DNA of 18,716 nucleotides, taken from NCBI GenBank assembly GCA_017379815.1, contig JAFNVK010000053.1:1-18716 (forward strand). Direction: 5' to 3'. This document shows positions 6,074-15,363 of this stretch, one piece after another. Under the pieces are notes generated by a model. The model did not search any database. It had not been told where the DNA came from and was given only the letters and a program-made list of their open reading frames with translations. A program made the translations under genes and the position numbers. Origin of the DNA: Clostridia bacterium (GTDB lineage Bacteria > Bacillota > Clostridia > Oscillospirales > CAG-272). Numbering within the stretch: the stretch's first letter is position 1; every line of letters starts with the position of its first letter.

Positions 6074-7372
6074 TCAACCGGGTACGTATTCCTGCAGCAG
6101 GAAGGATACAGTAAAGGTATCTCCCTCGCGTGAGGCCAGAACGGTAACCGTGTCTCCCACCTTGCACTTTGCAATGATCTCCTCGATCTGACGCGAGGAA
6201 ATAATGGTCACGCCGTTGATCTCAAGGATGCGATCCTTGCTGACCAGATCCTTGCAAAAGGCCGAGTTGACCACGTAAACGCCGAGCTCCTCGACGGGAA
6301 AATAAGGGTAATACTGGCGGTAATTGTCAACGGTAATGTCGATGGTCTCAAGGCCTGCGTCGGGAATCCCCCGCACGTAACCGTATTGGATCAGATCCTT
6401 CTCGATCACAAGAGCATAATCGCTCGGGATCGCAAAGGCAAGCCCTTCCACGCCCTCGGCGCTATACTTGGCATTCACGATACCGATCAGCTGGCCATCC
6501 AGATTGAAGAGTCCTCCTCCGGAATTGCCTTGATTGATAGCGGCATTGGTCTGCAAAAGCGTCATTTCGTTCCCATCAGCCATCACGATATCGCGTGCCG
6601 TAGAGCTGATAATACCGTCGGTAACAGTACCGCCAAGCGTTCCCAAGGGATTTCCCACGGCAACGACCTGCTCGCCCACCACCAGATGCGCGCTCGTGCC
6701 GTGCTTTGCGGCGGTGAGCTTCTCCTTGGGCTCAATGCGGATCACGGCAAGATCACTTCGCGTATCGTATCCGGCTATGACCGCTTCATATCTGGCACCC
6801 GAGTTAAGGGTAACGACGATGGAGGTCGCATCCGCAACCACGTGATTACAGGTGACGATATATCCCTCCTCGGCGATAATAACACCGCTTCCCGAGCTGG
6901 TTGCCGTTACGGGAATACCCATCAGCGAGGAGCCCTCGATGGTAGCTTCGATCACGACGACGGAGTTCTGCACGAGTCTTGCTACGCCCGAAACGGCAAA
7001 AGCATCCTCTCCTGCAGAGCCGTAGATCGAGGGATCGGGCTCCGTGTCCTCCTCAATGATCTCATCCGGGTTCGGATGGTGGAGATCGTTATTGGCAGGA
7101 GGAGCATAGACCGGATCCTCCTCGTCCAGCTGCAGTGCCAGAAAAGCGCCGCCAAAGCCTGCTCCAAAGGCGATCGCGGAGCAAAGCACGCAGGCAAGAA
7201 GGGCGTACAAAAAGCGAGCTCCCTTGCGCGGAGAGGGCTTCGTCTCCCTTGCTCTTCCGCGCGAAAAAACGTATTCAGCCGTTTGAAGCGTCTCACTCTC
7301 GGCAGACGGATCAAGGGATTTGCCTACGTCGTGTTTTTGATTTTGATCGGTTGGTTCTTTGCGTTCGTACAT
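6074..7372 (-). CDS. Membrane-anchored HtrA/DegP-family serine protease with PDZ domain
   Basis: 432-residue trypsin-like quality-control protease that should degrade misfolded proteins outside the membrane. Layout: a polar cytoplasmic N-terminus (1-51), one transmembrane anchor (about 52-80), an acidic, proline-rich linker (83-118), the protease domain (about 125-325) and a single PDZ domain (about 335-428). The catalytic triad is complete: H177 in CNHVV, D207 in RSDLAVI, and S284 in GNSGGGL. A cysteine (C175) replaces the more usual residue two positions before the histidine. This is the HtrA/YyxA architecture of Gram-positives. The ATG at 7372 has AGGAGG about 10 nt upstream. It is the first gene of the cluster with the two-component system, which recalls the walRK-yyxA neighbourhood of Bacillus in content but has the protease first. 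A -10-like TATACT lies at 7407-7412 without a good -35. Confidence 0.93.
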   Translation of the reverse strand: MYERKEPTDQNQKHDVGKSLDPSAESETLQTAEYVFSRGRARETKPSPRKGARFLYALLACVLCSAIAFGAGFGGAFLALQLDEEDPVYAPPANNDLHHPNPDEIIEEDTEPDPSIYGSAGEDAFAVSGVARLVQNSVVVIEATIEGSSLMGIPVTATSSGSGVIIAEEGYIVTCNHVVADATSIVVTLNSGARYEAVIAGYDTRSDLAVIRIEPKEKLTAAKHGTSAHLVVGEQVVAVGNPLGTLGGTVTDGIISSTARDIVMADGNEMTLLQTNAAINQGNSGGGLFNLDGQLIGIVNAKYSAEGVEGLAFAIPSDYALVIEKDLIQYGYVRGIPDAGLETIDITVDNYRQYYPYFPVEELGVYVVNSAFCKDLVSKDRILEINGVTIISSRQIEEIIAKCKVGDTVTVLASREGDTFTVSFLLQEYVPG

Positions 7373-7475
7373 ACGAAAAAAGCCTCCTTATTTCGGATCT
7401 GTACTCAGTATATCTCGAGAATGTGAAGATTGCTTGAAGACGGGCGAAAAAAAGATTGAAAAATAGGAATGCGTC

Positions 7476-7504
7476 TTGTTTTTTTGCACTTTTTTTGCTA
7501 TAAT
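7476..7504 (+). promoter_or_regulatory. Extended -10 SigA promoter for the queG-like/addBA operon
   Basis: TATAAT at 7499-7504 is preceded by TGC (extended -10) and, 17 bp further upstream, by TTGTTT (7476-7481). The spacer is T-rich. The leader of about 50 nt up to the ATG at 7564 shows no riboswitch fold that I recognise. It faces away from the divergent htrA gene. Confidence 0.8.
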
Positions 7505-7563
7505 GGTAGTTGGAAAGCCTTAATTTTATTTATTATACCATAAAAAAGCGAAAAGAGGAAGAG

Positions 7564-8400
7564 ATGTTTGCATTTTTATCGGAAATTTTACAAAAAAATC
7601 ACATAGATTGCTTCGCCGCCCTTCCTCTGTCGGCCTGCCGTGTGACCAAGCCCTATCTTTTGGAGCGTGCAGGCATCACTTCGGGAAGCGCCGTGATCCT
7701 TGCCGTGCCCTACTTTACGCCGGCCTGTGCCAGTCCCGAGCGCAACCTTTCTGCCTATGCCGTGGGCTACAATTATCACGCTTTCTTTGATGCACTCTTT
7801 GAGGAGCTCCTTCCGCTTCTGAAGGAGCGCTATCCCGAGCATCGCTTTGCGGGCTTTGCCGATCATTCACCCATTGCCGAGATCGAGGCCGCATCGCGCG
7901 CAGGCCTTGGCGTGATCGGCAAAAACGGACTGCTCCTGACCGAGCGCTATTCCTCTTACGTCTTTCTCGGCGAGCTTCTGACCGATGCCCCCCTCCCCTA
8001 CATCCTTGTTGAGCCTCGCTTCTGTGAGAGCTGCGGACTTTGCCAAAAGATCTGCCCAATGGAAAAAATCGGCACCTGCCTCTCGGCACTGACGCAGAAG
8101 AAGGGGGCGCTTGACGAGGCGGAGATCGTCGCATTGCGCCGCTACGGCTCCTGCTGGGGGTGCGACCTCTGTCAGCAGGTCTGCCCACACACGGTGCGGG
8201 CCATCCAAAGCGGAAGCATCTATACACCGATCCCGTATTTTCATGAGAACAACATTCCAAGGCTGAACCTTGCTATTCTTGATGCCATGGAGGAGGACGA
8301 GTTCCAAAAACGCGCCTACTCCTGGCGAAAACGCGAAACCATCCGACGCAATCTCTTGCTTTTGCAGGAAAAGGATGAGAAAGGAGAGCATCATGCTTAA
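7564..8400 (+). CDS. QueG-like double 4Fe-4S protein (short form)
   Basis: 278 residues matching the core of epoxyqueuosine reductase QueG, the cobalamin and Fe-S enzyme that completes queuosine in tRNA anticodons. Visible: FADHSP with D100 at the position of the catalytic aspartate, RAGLGVIGKNGLLLTERYSS (112-131), FLGELLTD (134-141), and two ferredoxin-like clusters, C154/C157/C160/C164 (CESCGLCQKICP) and C172 with C200/C203/C207 (GCDLCQQVCPHT). A further cysteine, C197, sits three residues ahead of the second motif. The RRNLLLL segment (261-267) matches the RN motif after which full-length QueG (about 380 residues) continues into a HEAT-like tRNA-binding domain; here the protein ends. It may be a reduced QueG or a paralogue with another substrate. 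The ATG at 7564 has GAGGAAGAG upstream; the in-frame TTG at 7510 lies too close to the promoter. It overlaps addB by 8 bp. Confidence 0.8.
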   Translation: MFAFLSEILQKNHIDCFAALPLSACRVTKPYLLERAGITSGSAVILAVPYFTPACASPERNLSAYAVGYNYHAFFDALFEELLPLLKERYPEHRFAGFADHSPIAEIEAASRAGLGVIGKNGLLLTERYSSYVFLGELLTDAPLPYILVEPRFCESCGLCQKICPMEKIGTCLSALTQKKGALDEAEIVALRRYGSCWGCDLCQQVCPHTVRAIQSGSIYTPIPYFHENNIPRLNLAILDAMEEDEFQKRAYSWRKRETIRRNLLLLQEKDEKGEHHA

Positions 8401-11400
8401 TCTGATCTTCGGCCCCTCCGGCTCCGGAAAGACCGCGCTTTTGCGCGAGCGGATCCGTGCGGATATCGAAATGGGCAGACGCGCCATTCTGCTGGTTCCC
8501 GAGCAGCAGGCTTATATCAGCGAGCAGGACTTCTGTGCCTCCCTCCCTCCTTCTGCAGGGCGTTTTTTTGAGGTGGCAAGCTTTTCACGCTTGGCTGATG
8601 CGGTTTTTCGCCAAACCGGCGGCGTGGCCCTTGGGTCGCTTGAGCACGGCATGCACAATCTGCTCATGTGGGATACGCTGCGTGAGCTTTCCCCTCTGCT
8701 TCACCAATACGGAAAAAATGCGCGCGGAGATGCCACCCTGACCGCGCTTATGCTCCAGACCCTCTCCGAGCTGCACAGCAGCGGCGTGAGCGCCGAGCAG
8801 CTGGAGAATGCCGCAAATGCACTCCCTCCCGAATCCCCCTTGCAAAAAAAGCTTCTTGATCTTGCTCTTGTTGATTCGGTTTATCATCAAAGATTGGTCG
8901 ATACCTTTGGCGATGATCCCGCAGAGCGTCTTGCCCGCATGACCGCACGGCTGAAGGAAACGCCGATCTTTGCTGACTGCAGGATCTACGTCGATTCCTT
9001 CACCAGCTTTACCGCACAGGAATACGACGTCCTCAGAGAACTGCTCCGCCAATGCGAGGAGATCACCGTGGCACTCTGTTCCGACGGGTATTCCTCGCGC
9101 CTTCCGCATCTGGAAAGCGTGAACAAAACGGCACAGCGCCTTTCCAAGCTTGCCAATCTGACCGACACTCCCGTAAAGCGGACCGTCCTTTCGCCCGATC
9201 CGGGAAAACGCCCCGAAGCGCTTCGCTTTTTGGCAGAGGAGATCTGGCATTTTGAGGGCAAGCGTCCCTCACCGCCGGAGAACAGTGACGCAGTCACCCT
9301 CCTCTCCTGCACGAATCTTTACGAGGAGGCCGAAGCCGCCGCCCTGCAGATCCTTGCCTTGGTACAGGAGGGGATGCGCTACGGCGATATCGCCGTGATC
9401 GTCCGCGATACCGAGACCTACCGAGGCGTTCTGGATGCCGCGCTTGAGCGTCACGGCATTCCCTACTTTCTCTCCGAGCGCACCGATCTCTCGGCAAAGC
9501 CCCTCGCAAGACTGATCCTCTCCGCTCTCCGCGCCGTCTCACGCAACTATCACGTCAAGGACGTGATGACCCTGGCCAAGACCGGGCTTACCGGGCTTTC
9601 CCAGAAGGACGTGGCCCTCTTTGAGGAATACTGCGGGACCTGGCACATCAGCGGATCGCGCTTTCTCGATCCCGTCTGGAGCATGAATCCGGACGGTCTT
9701 ACCACCGAGCGCTCTCCCCGCACCGAGGAGATCCTGACCGCGGCAAACCGCGCAAGAAAGCATCTGATCGATCCCCTTCGCCATCTTTCATCCAACCTCC
9801 GCGCCTCTAAGAGAATGGTTGACCGCTGCCGCGCGCTCTACGACTATCTGATCGAAATGTCCATTCCCGACCTGCTCTCCTCCCGTGCCAAGGAGGAGAT
9901 CGCCAAGGGTCAGCTTCGTCACGCAGGCGAGACCCTGCGTCTTTACCGTCTCTTGACCGATACCCTCACGGGCATGGCCAATCTTCTGCCCGAGAGCGAA
10001 TTGAGCGTGGAGGAATTTCTCAGCGCGCTCTCTCTGCTGCTTAGCGGAAGCGACATCGGCTCGGTGCCGAACACCCACGATTGCGTGGTGATCGGCTCGG
10101 CGGCAACCTTGCGTATTGAAAACATCCGCGCGACCATCCTTCTTGGTCTGTGCGAAGGCGAATTTCCGCGTGCGATCACGGATGACGGAATGCTCTCCGA
10201 GGCAGATAAGTCTGCACTTGAGGAGGTCGGTATTCTGCTTGACTCGCGCGAGAGCATTCGCAATTCGGAGGAGCTGTTCTACGTCTACCGTGCAATCAGC
10301 AAGCCGACCGACCGCCTGATGCTCTCCACCTGCGCACGCCTGCCGGACGGCTCTGCGCGTACCCCCTCCCTCGCCTTTAACCGTGCCCGTCTTCTGCTCG
10401 ACCGCGAGGCCGAGCCCTTTGACCGAAGCATGCTCCGCACCTCGGAGGAAGCCAACGAGAGAGAGAGCCTCCCCATGTCGCTTGCATCCGCGCTCCCGGG
10501 CGCGTCTCTCCGCCTGTCGCAATCCAAGATCCGCACCTTTGTGCTTTGCCCTTATTCCTATTACAGCACCTACCGTCTGCAGCTGCGCGAAAAGAAGGAC
10601 TCCACCCCCTCCTACGCCGACGACGGAACCTTCCTGCACCACGTCTTCGAGCAATTCCTGCTCTCCTGTCTTTCCTCGGACGGCCGCGCGATCCTTCTCC
10701 CCGATCACGAGGAGGCCGAGCGCCTTGCCGACCGCATCATCGAGCATTATCTTGAGGCGGTTTGCCCGATCTCTGCGAACCAAATGGATCGCCGCCTGCT
10801 GCATCTCTTTTCGCGTCTGCGCAAGCTTGCCCTGCTGATGCTGGACGAGATCTGTGCGGAGCTGAAGCAGAGCAAATTCGTTCCCTCAGCCTTTGAGCAG
10901 GTCATTGGGCGGGATGGAGAAAACGGACTTCCGCCCGTCACACTCACCCTGAAAAACGGTTCTACCGTAACCCTGAGCGGCATGATCGACCGTGTAGACC
11001 TCCTCAGACAGGATGGAAAAACCTATCTCCGCGTGGTGGACTACAAGTCGGGCAAGCACGTCTTTTCACCCGAGGACGTTCGCTCGGGTCTTGACGTTCA
11101 GCTGGTGCTTTACCTGCAGGCGGCCCTCTCCAAGCCCAACGAAGAGTATACTGCGGCAGGTGCGCAATTCCTTTACGCCAACAACGAAAAGGGCAAGATC
11201 GAGATCTGCCGAAGCGGATTCCTTTTGGATGACGAAGCCGTCAAGGAAGCCGCCGATGCAACCGAAGGAAGGCTCTTTACCAAAAAGCTGTCTCTGCAAA
11301 GTGCCGAGGAGATCGACGCCTTGGCAGAAGACATGAAATCTGCGGTCCGCTCGGTAGCCGAGCGCATTCTTGCGGGTGAAGCCGAGAAGACCCCCTCCAA

Positions 11401-11458
11401 GGAGGCCTGCCTCTTCTGCCCCGTCAAGGAAAGCTGTGACCGCGCTTATCGTGAATGA
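8393..11458 (+). CDS. addB: AddB, ATP-dependent helicase/nuclease subunit B
   Basis: 1021-residue subunit of the AddAB helicase-nuclease, which resects double-strand breaks and loads RecA after meeting a Chi-type sequence. A Walker A motif opens the protein (GPSGSGKT, 7-14). The C-terminal half holds the RecB-family nuclease (GMIDRVD at 863-869, VVDYKSGK at 881-888 with D883 and K885) and the iron-sulfur staple: C719 in LCPYSYY, then C1006, C1009 and C1015. The C-x2-C-x5-C spacing equals that of Bacillus AddB as I recall it, so the cluster should assemble. The length is a little below the Bacillus protein (about 1166). The ATG at 8393 lies inside the end of the queG-like gene, with AAGGAG at ideal spacing; an upstream frame extension to 8270 only shadows that gene. 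addA follows 13 bp downstream. Confidence 0.95.
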   Translation: MLNLIFGPSGSGKTALLRERIRADIEMGRRAILLVPEQQAYISEQDFCASLPPSAGRFFEVASFSRLADAVFRQTGGVALGSLEHGMHNLLMWDTLRELSPLLHQYGKNARGDATLTALMLQTLSELHSSGVSAEQLENAANALPPESPLQKKLLDLALVDSVYHQRLVDTFGDDPAERLARMTARLKETPIFADCRIYVDSFTSFTAQEYDVLRELLRQCEEITVALCSDGYSSRLPHLESVNKTAQRLSKLANLTDTPVKRTVLSPDPGKRPEALRFLAEEIWHFEGKRPSPPENSDAVTLLSCTNLYEEAEAAALQILALVQEGMRYGDIAVIVRDTETYRGVLDAALERHGIPYFLSERTDLSAKPLARLILSALRAVSRNYHVKDVMTLAKTGLTGLSQKDVALFEEYCGTWHISGSRFLDPVWSMNPDGLTTERSPRTEEILTAANRARKHLIDPLRHLSSNLRASKRMVDRCRALYDYLIEMSIPDLLSSRAKEEIAKGQLRHAGETLRLYRLLTDTLTGMANLLPESELSVEEFLSALSLLLSGSDIGSVPNTHDCVVIGSAATLRIENIRATILLGLCEGEFPRAITDDGMLSEADKSALEEVGILLDSRESIRNSEELFYVYRAISKPTDRLMLSTCARLPDGSARTPSLAFNRARLLLDREAEPFDRSMLRTSEEANERESLPMSLASALPGASLRLSQSKIRTFVLCPYSYYSTYRLQLREKKDSTPSYADDGTFLHHVFEQFLLSCLSSDGRAILLPDHEEAERLADRIIEHYLEAVCPISANQMDRRLLHLFSRLRKLALLMLDEICAELKQSKFVPSAFEQVIGRDGENGLPPVTLTLKNGSTVTLSGMIDRVDLLRQDGKTYLRVVDYKSGKHVFSPEDVRSGLDVQLVLYLQAALSKPNEEYTAAGAQFLYANNEKGKIEICRSGFLLDDEAVKEAADATEGRLFTKKLSLQSAEEIDALAEDMKSAVRSVAERILAGEAEKTPSKEACLFCPVKESCDRAYRE

Positions 11459-11471
11459 AAGGAGGAACCCT

Positions 11472-14400
11472 ATGGCCAGATCATGGACACCGTCGCAGGA
11501 GGCCGCTATGCGCCTGCACGGAAAGACGCTTCTCGTCTCGGCGGCCGCCGGATCGGGAAAAACAAGCGTTCTCACCGAGCGCATCATTCGCTCGCTGACC
11601 GACCGTGAGCATCCCGCAGATCTTTCGCGCATGCTGATCGTCACCTTTACCCGTGCCGCCGCGGCAGAGCTGAAGGGACGCATTGCCGAGGCGCTCAGCC
11701 GCGCTATGGCGGAATACCCAAACGATCCGCACCTGCAACGCCAGCTCTTCCTCCTCGGAAGTGCGCAGATCTCCACGATCGACTCCTTCTTTCAGAAGGC
11801 GGTGCGCGCAAACTTTGAGCAGTTGGGGCTTCCCTCCTCCTTCCGCATCGCAGACGATAGCGAGATCGCACCCCTTTGCACCGAGATCCTTGACGGTCTG
11901 ATCGAGGAATATTATCAACGGCACGAGAGAAGCTCCTCCACGGGTGGCTTCTCGGCCATCAAGGAAAATCCGTTTGCCAAGACGCTTGACCATCTGATGT
12001 CCAACCGAAGCGATGGCAAGCTTGATCATGCACTCCTTGACCTGCAACGCTCCTTCGCCTCCTACCCAGAGGGGATCACTCTCCTGCATGAGTGTGCAGA
12101 GAGGCTTCGCCGTGAGGCTGAGGACGATTATTTCAGGTCTACACACGGAAGGGCCGTTCGCCGACATTTAGAAGAACAGTTCTCTGCGTGTTGCACACTT
12201 CTTGAAGAGCTTGAGGAGCAGCTCAAGACAGATCCCGACGCCTGGCGCAAGCTCTCGGGGCTGTTCTGCTCCGACCGCGATTACTGTCGCGCGATGCTTG
12301 AGGCGCTGGAAAAGGAACATTATCCGCAGGCATCGCTCCTTTCGGTTTCCTTTGTCAAGGGCACGTTCCCAACCATCAAGGAAAAATCCGCCGCCGTTCT
12401 TTCCTACCAGGCGTGGCGCACGAAATTCAAAAAGGATCTGGAAAAGGTGCAGGAGCTCCTGCACTGGACGCCCGAGGAGATCGCCGACCAAATGCGTCGC
12501 ACGGCCGATTTTTGCGAAATGCTCCACACCTTCTTTGCCGAGTACGAGGCCCGACTTCTTGCCGAGAAGAAGACGCGCGGCATTCTGGAATACAACGACG
12601 TCCGCGCCATGCTCTTCTCGCTCCTGAACGAGAAGGACGGCTCTCCGACGCCCTTTGCCCGCTCGCTTGCGGCGCAGTACGACGCGGTCTACATCGACGA
12701 ATATCAGGACGTTGACTTTATGCAGGACCGCATCTTTGCCCGCATCGGAGAAAACCGCCGCTTTATGGTGGGAGACATCAAGCAGAGCATCTACCGCTTC
12801 CGCGGAAGCGAGCCCTCGATCTTTGCCAATTACCGCCGCACCATGCCCCTTTATACGGAGGAAGAGGCAAAGGATGCCGACGGGGTGTGCGTATTCATGT
12901 CGGACAACTTCCGCTGTGACCGCCCCGTGATCGATTTTGCCAATCGTATCTGTGCCTTTTTGTTCTCGGCCTGCGAGAGCAGCGTGGGTTATCGTCCGCA
13001 GGACGACCTGATCTGTGCAAAGTCCTCCCCCGAGCATCCTCTTCCCGGACATCCTGCCCCTGTGGAGGTTCACGTTTTCGGCGCGGCTCCGCGCAAAGGA
13101 AAGCATGAGGAAAATGAGGCAGAGGCCGAGGACGGCATTCACGAGGAGGCGATTTGGGTCGCACGCGAGATCAGGCGACTTCTTAACGAAGGACAGCTTG
13201 ACGACGGCTCCGCCGTAACCCCCTCGGATATTGCCGTTCTGGTGCGCTACAAATCCCACGCCAAGGCGTATCTGAAGGCCATGGAGCTCCTGGGCATTCC
13301 CACGGTCAGCGCCGTCTCCAAGGACATCTTTGAAGAGCCCTTGATGGTGGATATGCGCAATCTTCTGCGCGCTTTGGATAACCCCTACCGCGATCTTCCC
13401 CTCTCCGAATTCCTGCTTTCTCCGCTCTCGGAGTATACCCTGGAGGAGCTTTCTCTGATCCGCTCCTCGACCGATGCCAACGCCTCTCTCTTTGATTCGA
13501 TGGAATCGGCCGCAAGGGATCCCGAGACCTACGGTGAGCTTGCGTCCAAGTGTGCACGCACGGTGTCCGACCTCCAACGCCTGCAAGCGCTTAGCGCAGG
13601 AGAGCCCGCCGACCGCTTCCTTCGCGTGCTCTATGCCGAGGAAGCACTTAAGCCATACGCCAAGGACGCCGTCCTGCTCTATCTGTACGATCAGGCGCGC
13701 CTGTATCAACGCTCCTCCTTCTGCGGCCTGTACGGCTTTCTTGAGCATCTGGATAGCCTTGCCGAGAGCAAGAAAGCCTCCGCCGAGGGCTTCCGTGCGA
13801 CCGAGCGCGCCGTGACCGTGATGACCGTTCACCACTCCAAGGGATTGGAGTTCCCCGTTGTATTCCTGGCCTCCTCCGGGGCTCTGTTCAACAAGGAGGA
13901 TAGCAAGAAAACCGTTCTCTATCACCGCGAGATCGGCTGCGCAACAAAGCTCTATAATCCCGAAACAGGAGAGAATGAGAACACTGCACTGCGCACAGCC
14001 GTTGTTCTGGAGACCGAAAATGAGCAGGCAGAGGAAAGCATCCGCACGCTTTACGTCGCCTTGACTCGCGCAAGAGAACGTCTCTACGTTACCGGAACGC
14101 TGCGCGGAAAATGGGATAGCGCGCTGGAAAACGCCACCTTGATCCGCTACGGCGATCGCGCGTCCATTCTGCACGCCACCAATCCCTTGCTTTGGGTTCT
14201 GGCGGCCATGTCGGCATCCTCGCGCATCAAGGAAAGCTATCCTACGCCGCTCGTGCATCATCCTTACGGCTCTGTGCTTGCCGAAGACCAAAAGAAATCG
14301 GGCAAAGAAATTCCCTCCACGCCCGTTGAAGAAGATGCACACGAGAAGGCAAGCTCACTTGCCCTCCGCTTTGCACGCGTTCTGGATAAGCAAAAGGAAT

Positions 14401-15137
14401 TCACCTATCCACGCGCCTTCCTTGAGGGGCTTCCTGCAAAGGCAGCCGCCTCCAAGCTTTCTTCCTCTCTTCTTGACACCCTGCTTGATGAGGAGAACGC
14501 CGAAGTAGCGCTTGATGCGCAGATCCGTCTGCTCGATTCGGCAGATCGCTCCTTTGATTCTATCCTGCTCTCTTCCAAGACCCCTTCTGCCGCCGAGATC
14601 GGCACGGCAACCCACACCTTCCTTGAGTTTTGCGACTACCGCCGCCTGGTATCGGAGGGCGTGGACGCGGAATGCCACCGTCTGCTTGACAAGGGCTTTA
14701 TCGGAGAGCGCACCGCCGAGCTGCTCAATCGCCGACAGCTGGAGGGCTTCCGCCGGAGCGAGCTGATGCAATGGATCGCCGAGGCAGACGAGGTATGGCG
14801 CGAACAGACCTTCAGTCTGCTTTTGCCCATGTCCGATTTTACTCTGGACAAGGAGCGCAAAGCACTTTTGCAGGAGGAACGCTTGTTCGTACAAGGATCG
14901 ATCGACTGCCTGATTCGCCGCAAGGACGGCAAGCTGATTCTGATCGACTATAAGACCGACCGCATTTCCAAGGAGGAAGAGCTGAACCGCGAAGCGCTGA
15001 TCCGCCGGATGGCTGAGCATCACGGCAGTCAGTTGAATTGCTACGCCAAGGCCGTTGAGCATCTCTTCGGGAAAGCGCCGGACGAGATCTACGTCTATTC
15101 TCTGCCGTTGGGCGAGCTGATCCCCTTTACCCCTTAA
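11472..15137 (+). CDS. addA: AddA, ATP-dependent helicase/nuclease subunit A
   Basis: 1221-residue UvrD-type superfamily 1A helicase and nuclease, close to the B. subtilis length (1232). Helicase motifs in order: Q-motif region WTPSQEAA (5-12), Walker A AAAGSGKT (24-31), motif II DEYQD (409-413), motif III GDIKQSIYRFRG, motif V TVHHSKGLEFPVVF, and motif VI VALTRARERLYVTG (862-875). The C-terminal RecB-family nuclease has GTATHTFLEF with H1048, GSIDCL with D1145, and DYKTD with D1159 and K1161. With AddB's own nuclease also intact, each strand should have its own cutting site. The ATG at 11472 has AAAGGAGG 7-8 nt upstream. It is the last gene of the operon, followed by a strong terminator. I see no sign of decay or frameshift. 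No recD2 or other recombination gene is adjacent in the window. Confidence 0.97.
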   Translation: MARSWTPSQEAAMRLHGKTLLVSAAAGSGKTSVLTERIIRSLTDREHPADLSRMLIVTFTRAAAAELKGRIAEALSRAMAEYPNDPHLQRQLFLLGSAQISTIDSFFQKAVRANFEQLGLPSSFRIADDSEIAPLCTEILDGLIEEYYQRHERSSSTGGFSAIKENPFAKTLDHLMSNRSDGKLDHALLDLQRSFASYPEGITLLHECAERLRREAEDDYFRSTHGRAVRRHLEEQFSACCTLLEELEEQLKTDPDAWRKLSGLFCSDRDYCRAMLEALEKEHYPQASLLSVSFVKGTFPTIKEKSAAVLSYQAWRTKFKKDLEKVQELLHWTPEEIADQMRRTADFCEMLHTFFAEYEARLLAEKKTRGILEYNDVRAMLFSLLNEKDGSPTPFARSLAAQYDAVYIDEYQDVDFMQDRIFARIGENRRFMVGDIKQSIYRFRGSEPSIFANYRRTMPLYTEEEAKDADGVCVFMSDNFRCDRPVIDFANRICAFLFSACESSVGYRPQDDLICAKSSPEHPLPGHPAPVEVHVFGAAPRKGKHEENEAEAEDGIHEEAIWVAREIRRLLNEGQLDDGSAVTPSDIAVLVRYKSHAKAYLKAMELLGIPTVSAVSKDIFEEPLMVDMRNLLRALDNPYRDLPLSEFLLSPLSEYTLEELSLIRSSTDANASLFDSMESAARDPETYGELASKCARTVSDLQRLQALSAGEPADRFLRVLYAEEALKPYAKDAVLLYLYDQARLYQRSSFCGLYGFLEHLDSLAESKKASAEGFRATERAVTVMTVHHSKGLEFPVVFLASSGALFNKEDSKKTVLYHREIGCATKLYNPETGENENTALRTAVVLETENEQAEESIRTLYVALTRARERLYVTGTLRGKWDSALENATLIRYGDRASILHATNPLLWVLAAMSASSRIKESYPTPLVHHPYGSVLAEDQKKSGKEIPSTPVEEDAHEKASSLALRFARVLDKQKEFTYPRAFLEGLPAKAAASKLSSSLLDTLLDEENAEVALDAQIRLLDSADRSFDSILLSSKTPSAAEIGTATHTFLEFCDYRRLVSEGVDAECHRLLDKGFIGERTAELLNRRQLEGFRRSELMQWIAEADEVWREQTFSLLLPMSDFTLDKERKALLQEERLFVQGSIDCLIRRKDGKLILIDYKTDRISKEEELNREALIRRMAEHHGSQLNCYAKAVEHLFGKAPDEIYVYSLPLGELIPFTP

Positions 15138-15184
15138 ACAGGCTTTTTCCAAGCGAAAGGAATAGGCCTTGATCCGAAAAAAAA

Positions 15185-15224
15185 GAGAACGAATCGCGCG
15201 ATCGGTTCGTTCTCCTTTTTCTTT
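15185..15224 (+). terminator. Intrinsic terminator after addA
   Basis: GAGAACGAA (15185-15193) pairs perfectly with TTCGTTCTC (15206-15214), the loop can extend the stem through TCG/CGA, and the hairpin is followed by CTTTTTCTTTT. It starts about 50 bp after the addA stop codon and ends about 55 bp before the next promoter, so the permease gene is a separate unit. Confidence 0.88.
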
Positions 15225-15277
15225 TGTCCGTGCAGACCGATGGACTTGCTTTTTCGCCATAAATTTGCGAAAAGCCC

Positions 15278-15306
15278 TTGACAAATCCTACTCCTTATTG
15301 TATACT
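15278..15306 (+). promoter_or_regulatory. Consensus SigA promoter for the permease gene
   Basis: TTGACA (15278-15283) and TATACT (15301-15306) are separated by exactly 17 bp. The expected transcript has a leader of about 50 nt before the ATG at 15364, which rules out the upstream in-frame start at 15169. Confidence 0.9.
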
Positions 15307-15363
15307 AAGCAAGTTCGGTTTTTGCGTCCGCACGCTTACTCTATCAGAAAGGCACCGCTTCGT

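Noticed and set aside
6013..6174. 54-codon N-terminal extension of the response regulator
   Set aside because: Receiver domains begin directly with the first strand (MYHILVVDD); the extension is unlike any regulator and enters the htrA coding region.
6386..7426. 346-codon plus-strand frame antisense to htrA
   Set aside because: The minus strand encodes an HtrA with a complete catalytic triad; the antisense translation has no recognisable domain.
7407..7435. SigA promoter for htrA (minus-strand TATACT at 7407-7412)
   Set aside because: The -10 is good and overlaps an imperfect dyad, but the matching -35 region reads AAGCAA. It may be an activated promoter, but I cannot support it as a feature.
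7505..7563. preQ1 riboswitch in the leader of the queG-like gene
   Set aside because: The leader is only about 50 nt and AT-rich, and it lacks the C-rich stem followed by the A-rich tail of known preQ1 aptamers.
12168..14342. A 724-codon open frame on the minus strand inside addA
   Set aside because: It is fully antisense to AddA, whose helicase motifs are intact in the plus frame; the antisense product shows no known motif. Codon bias of GC-rich DNA explains such long shadows.
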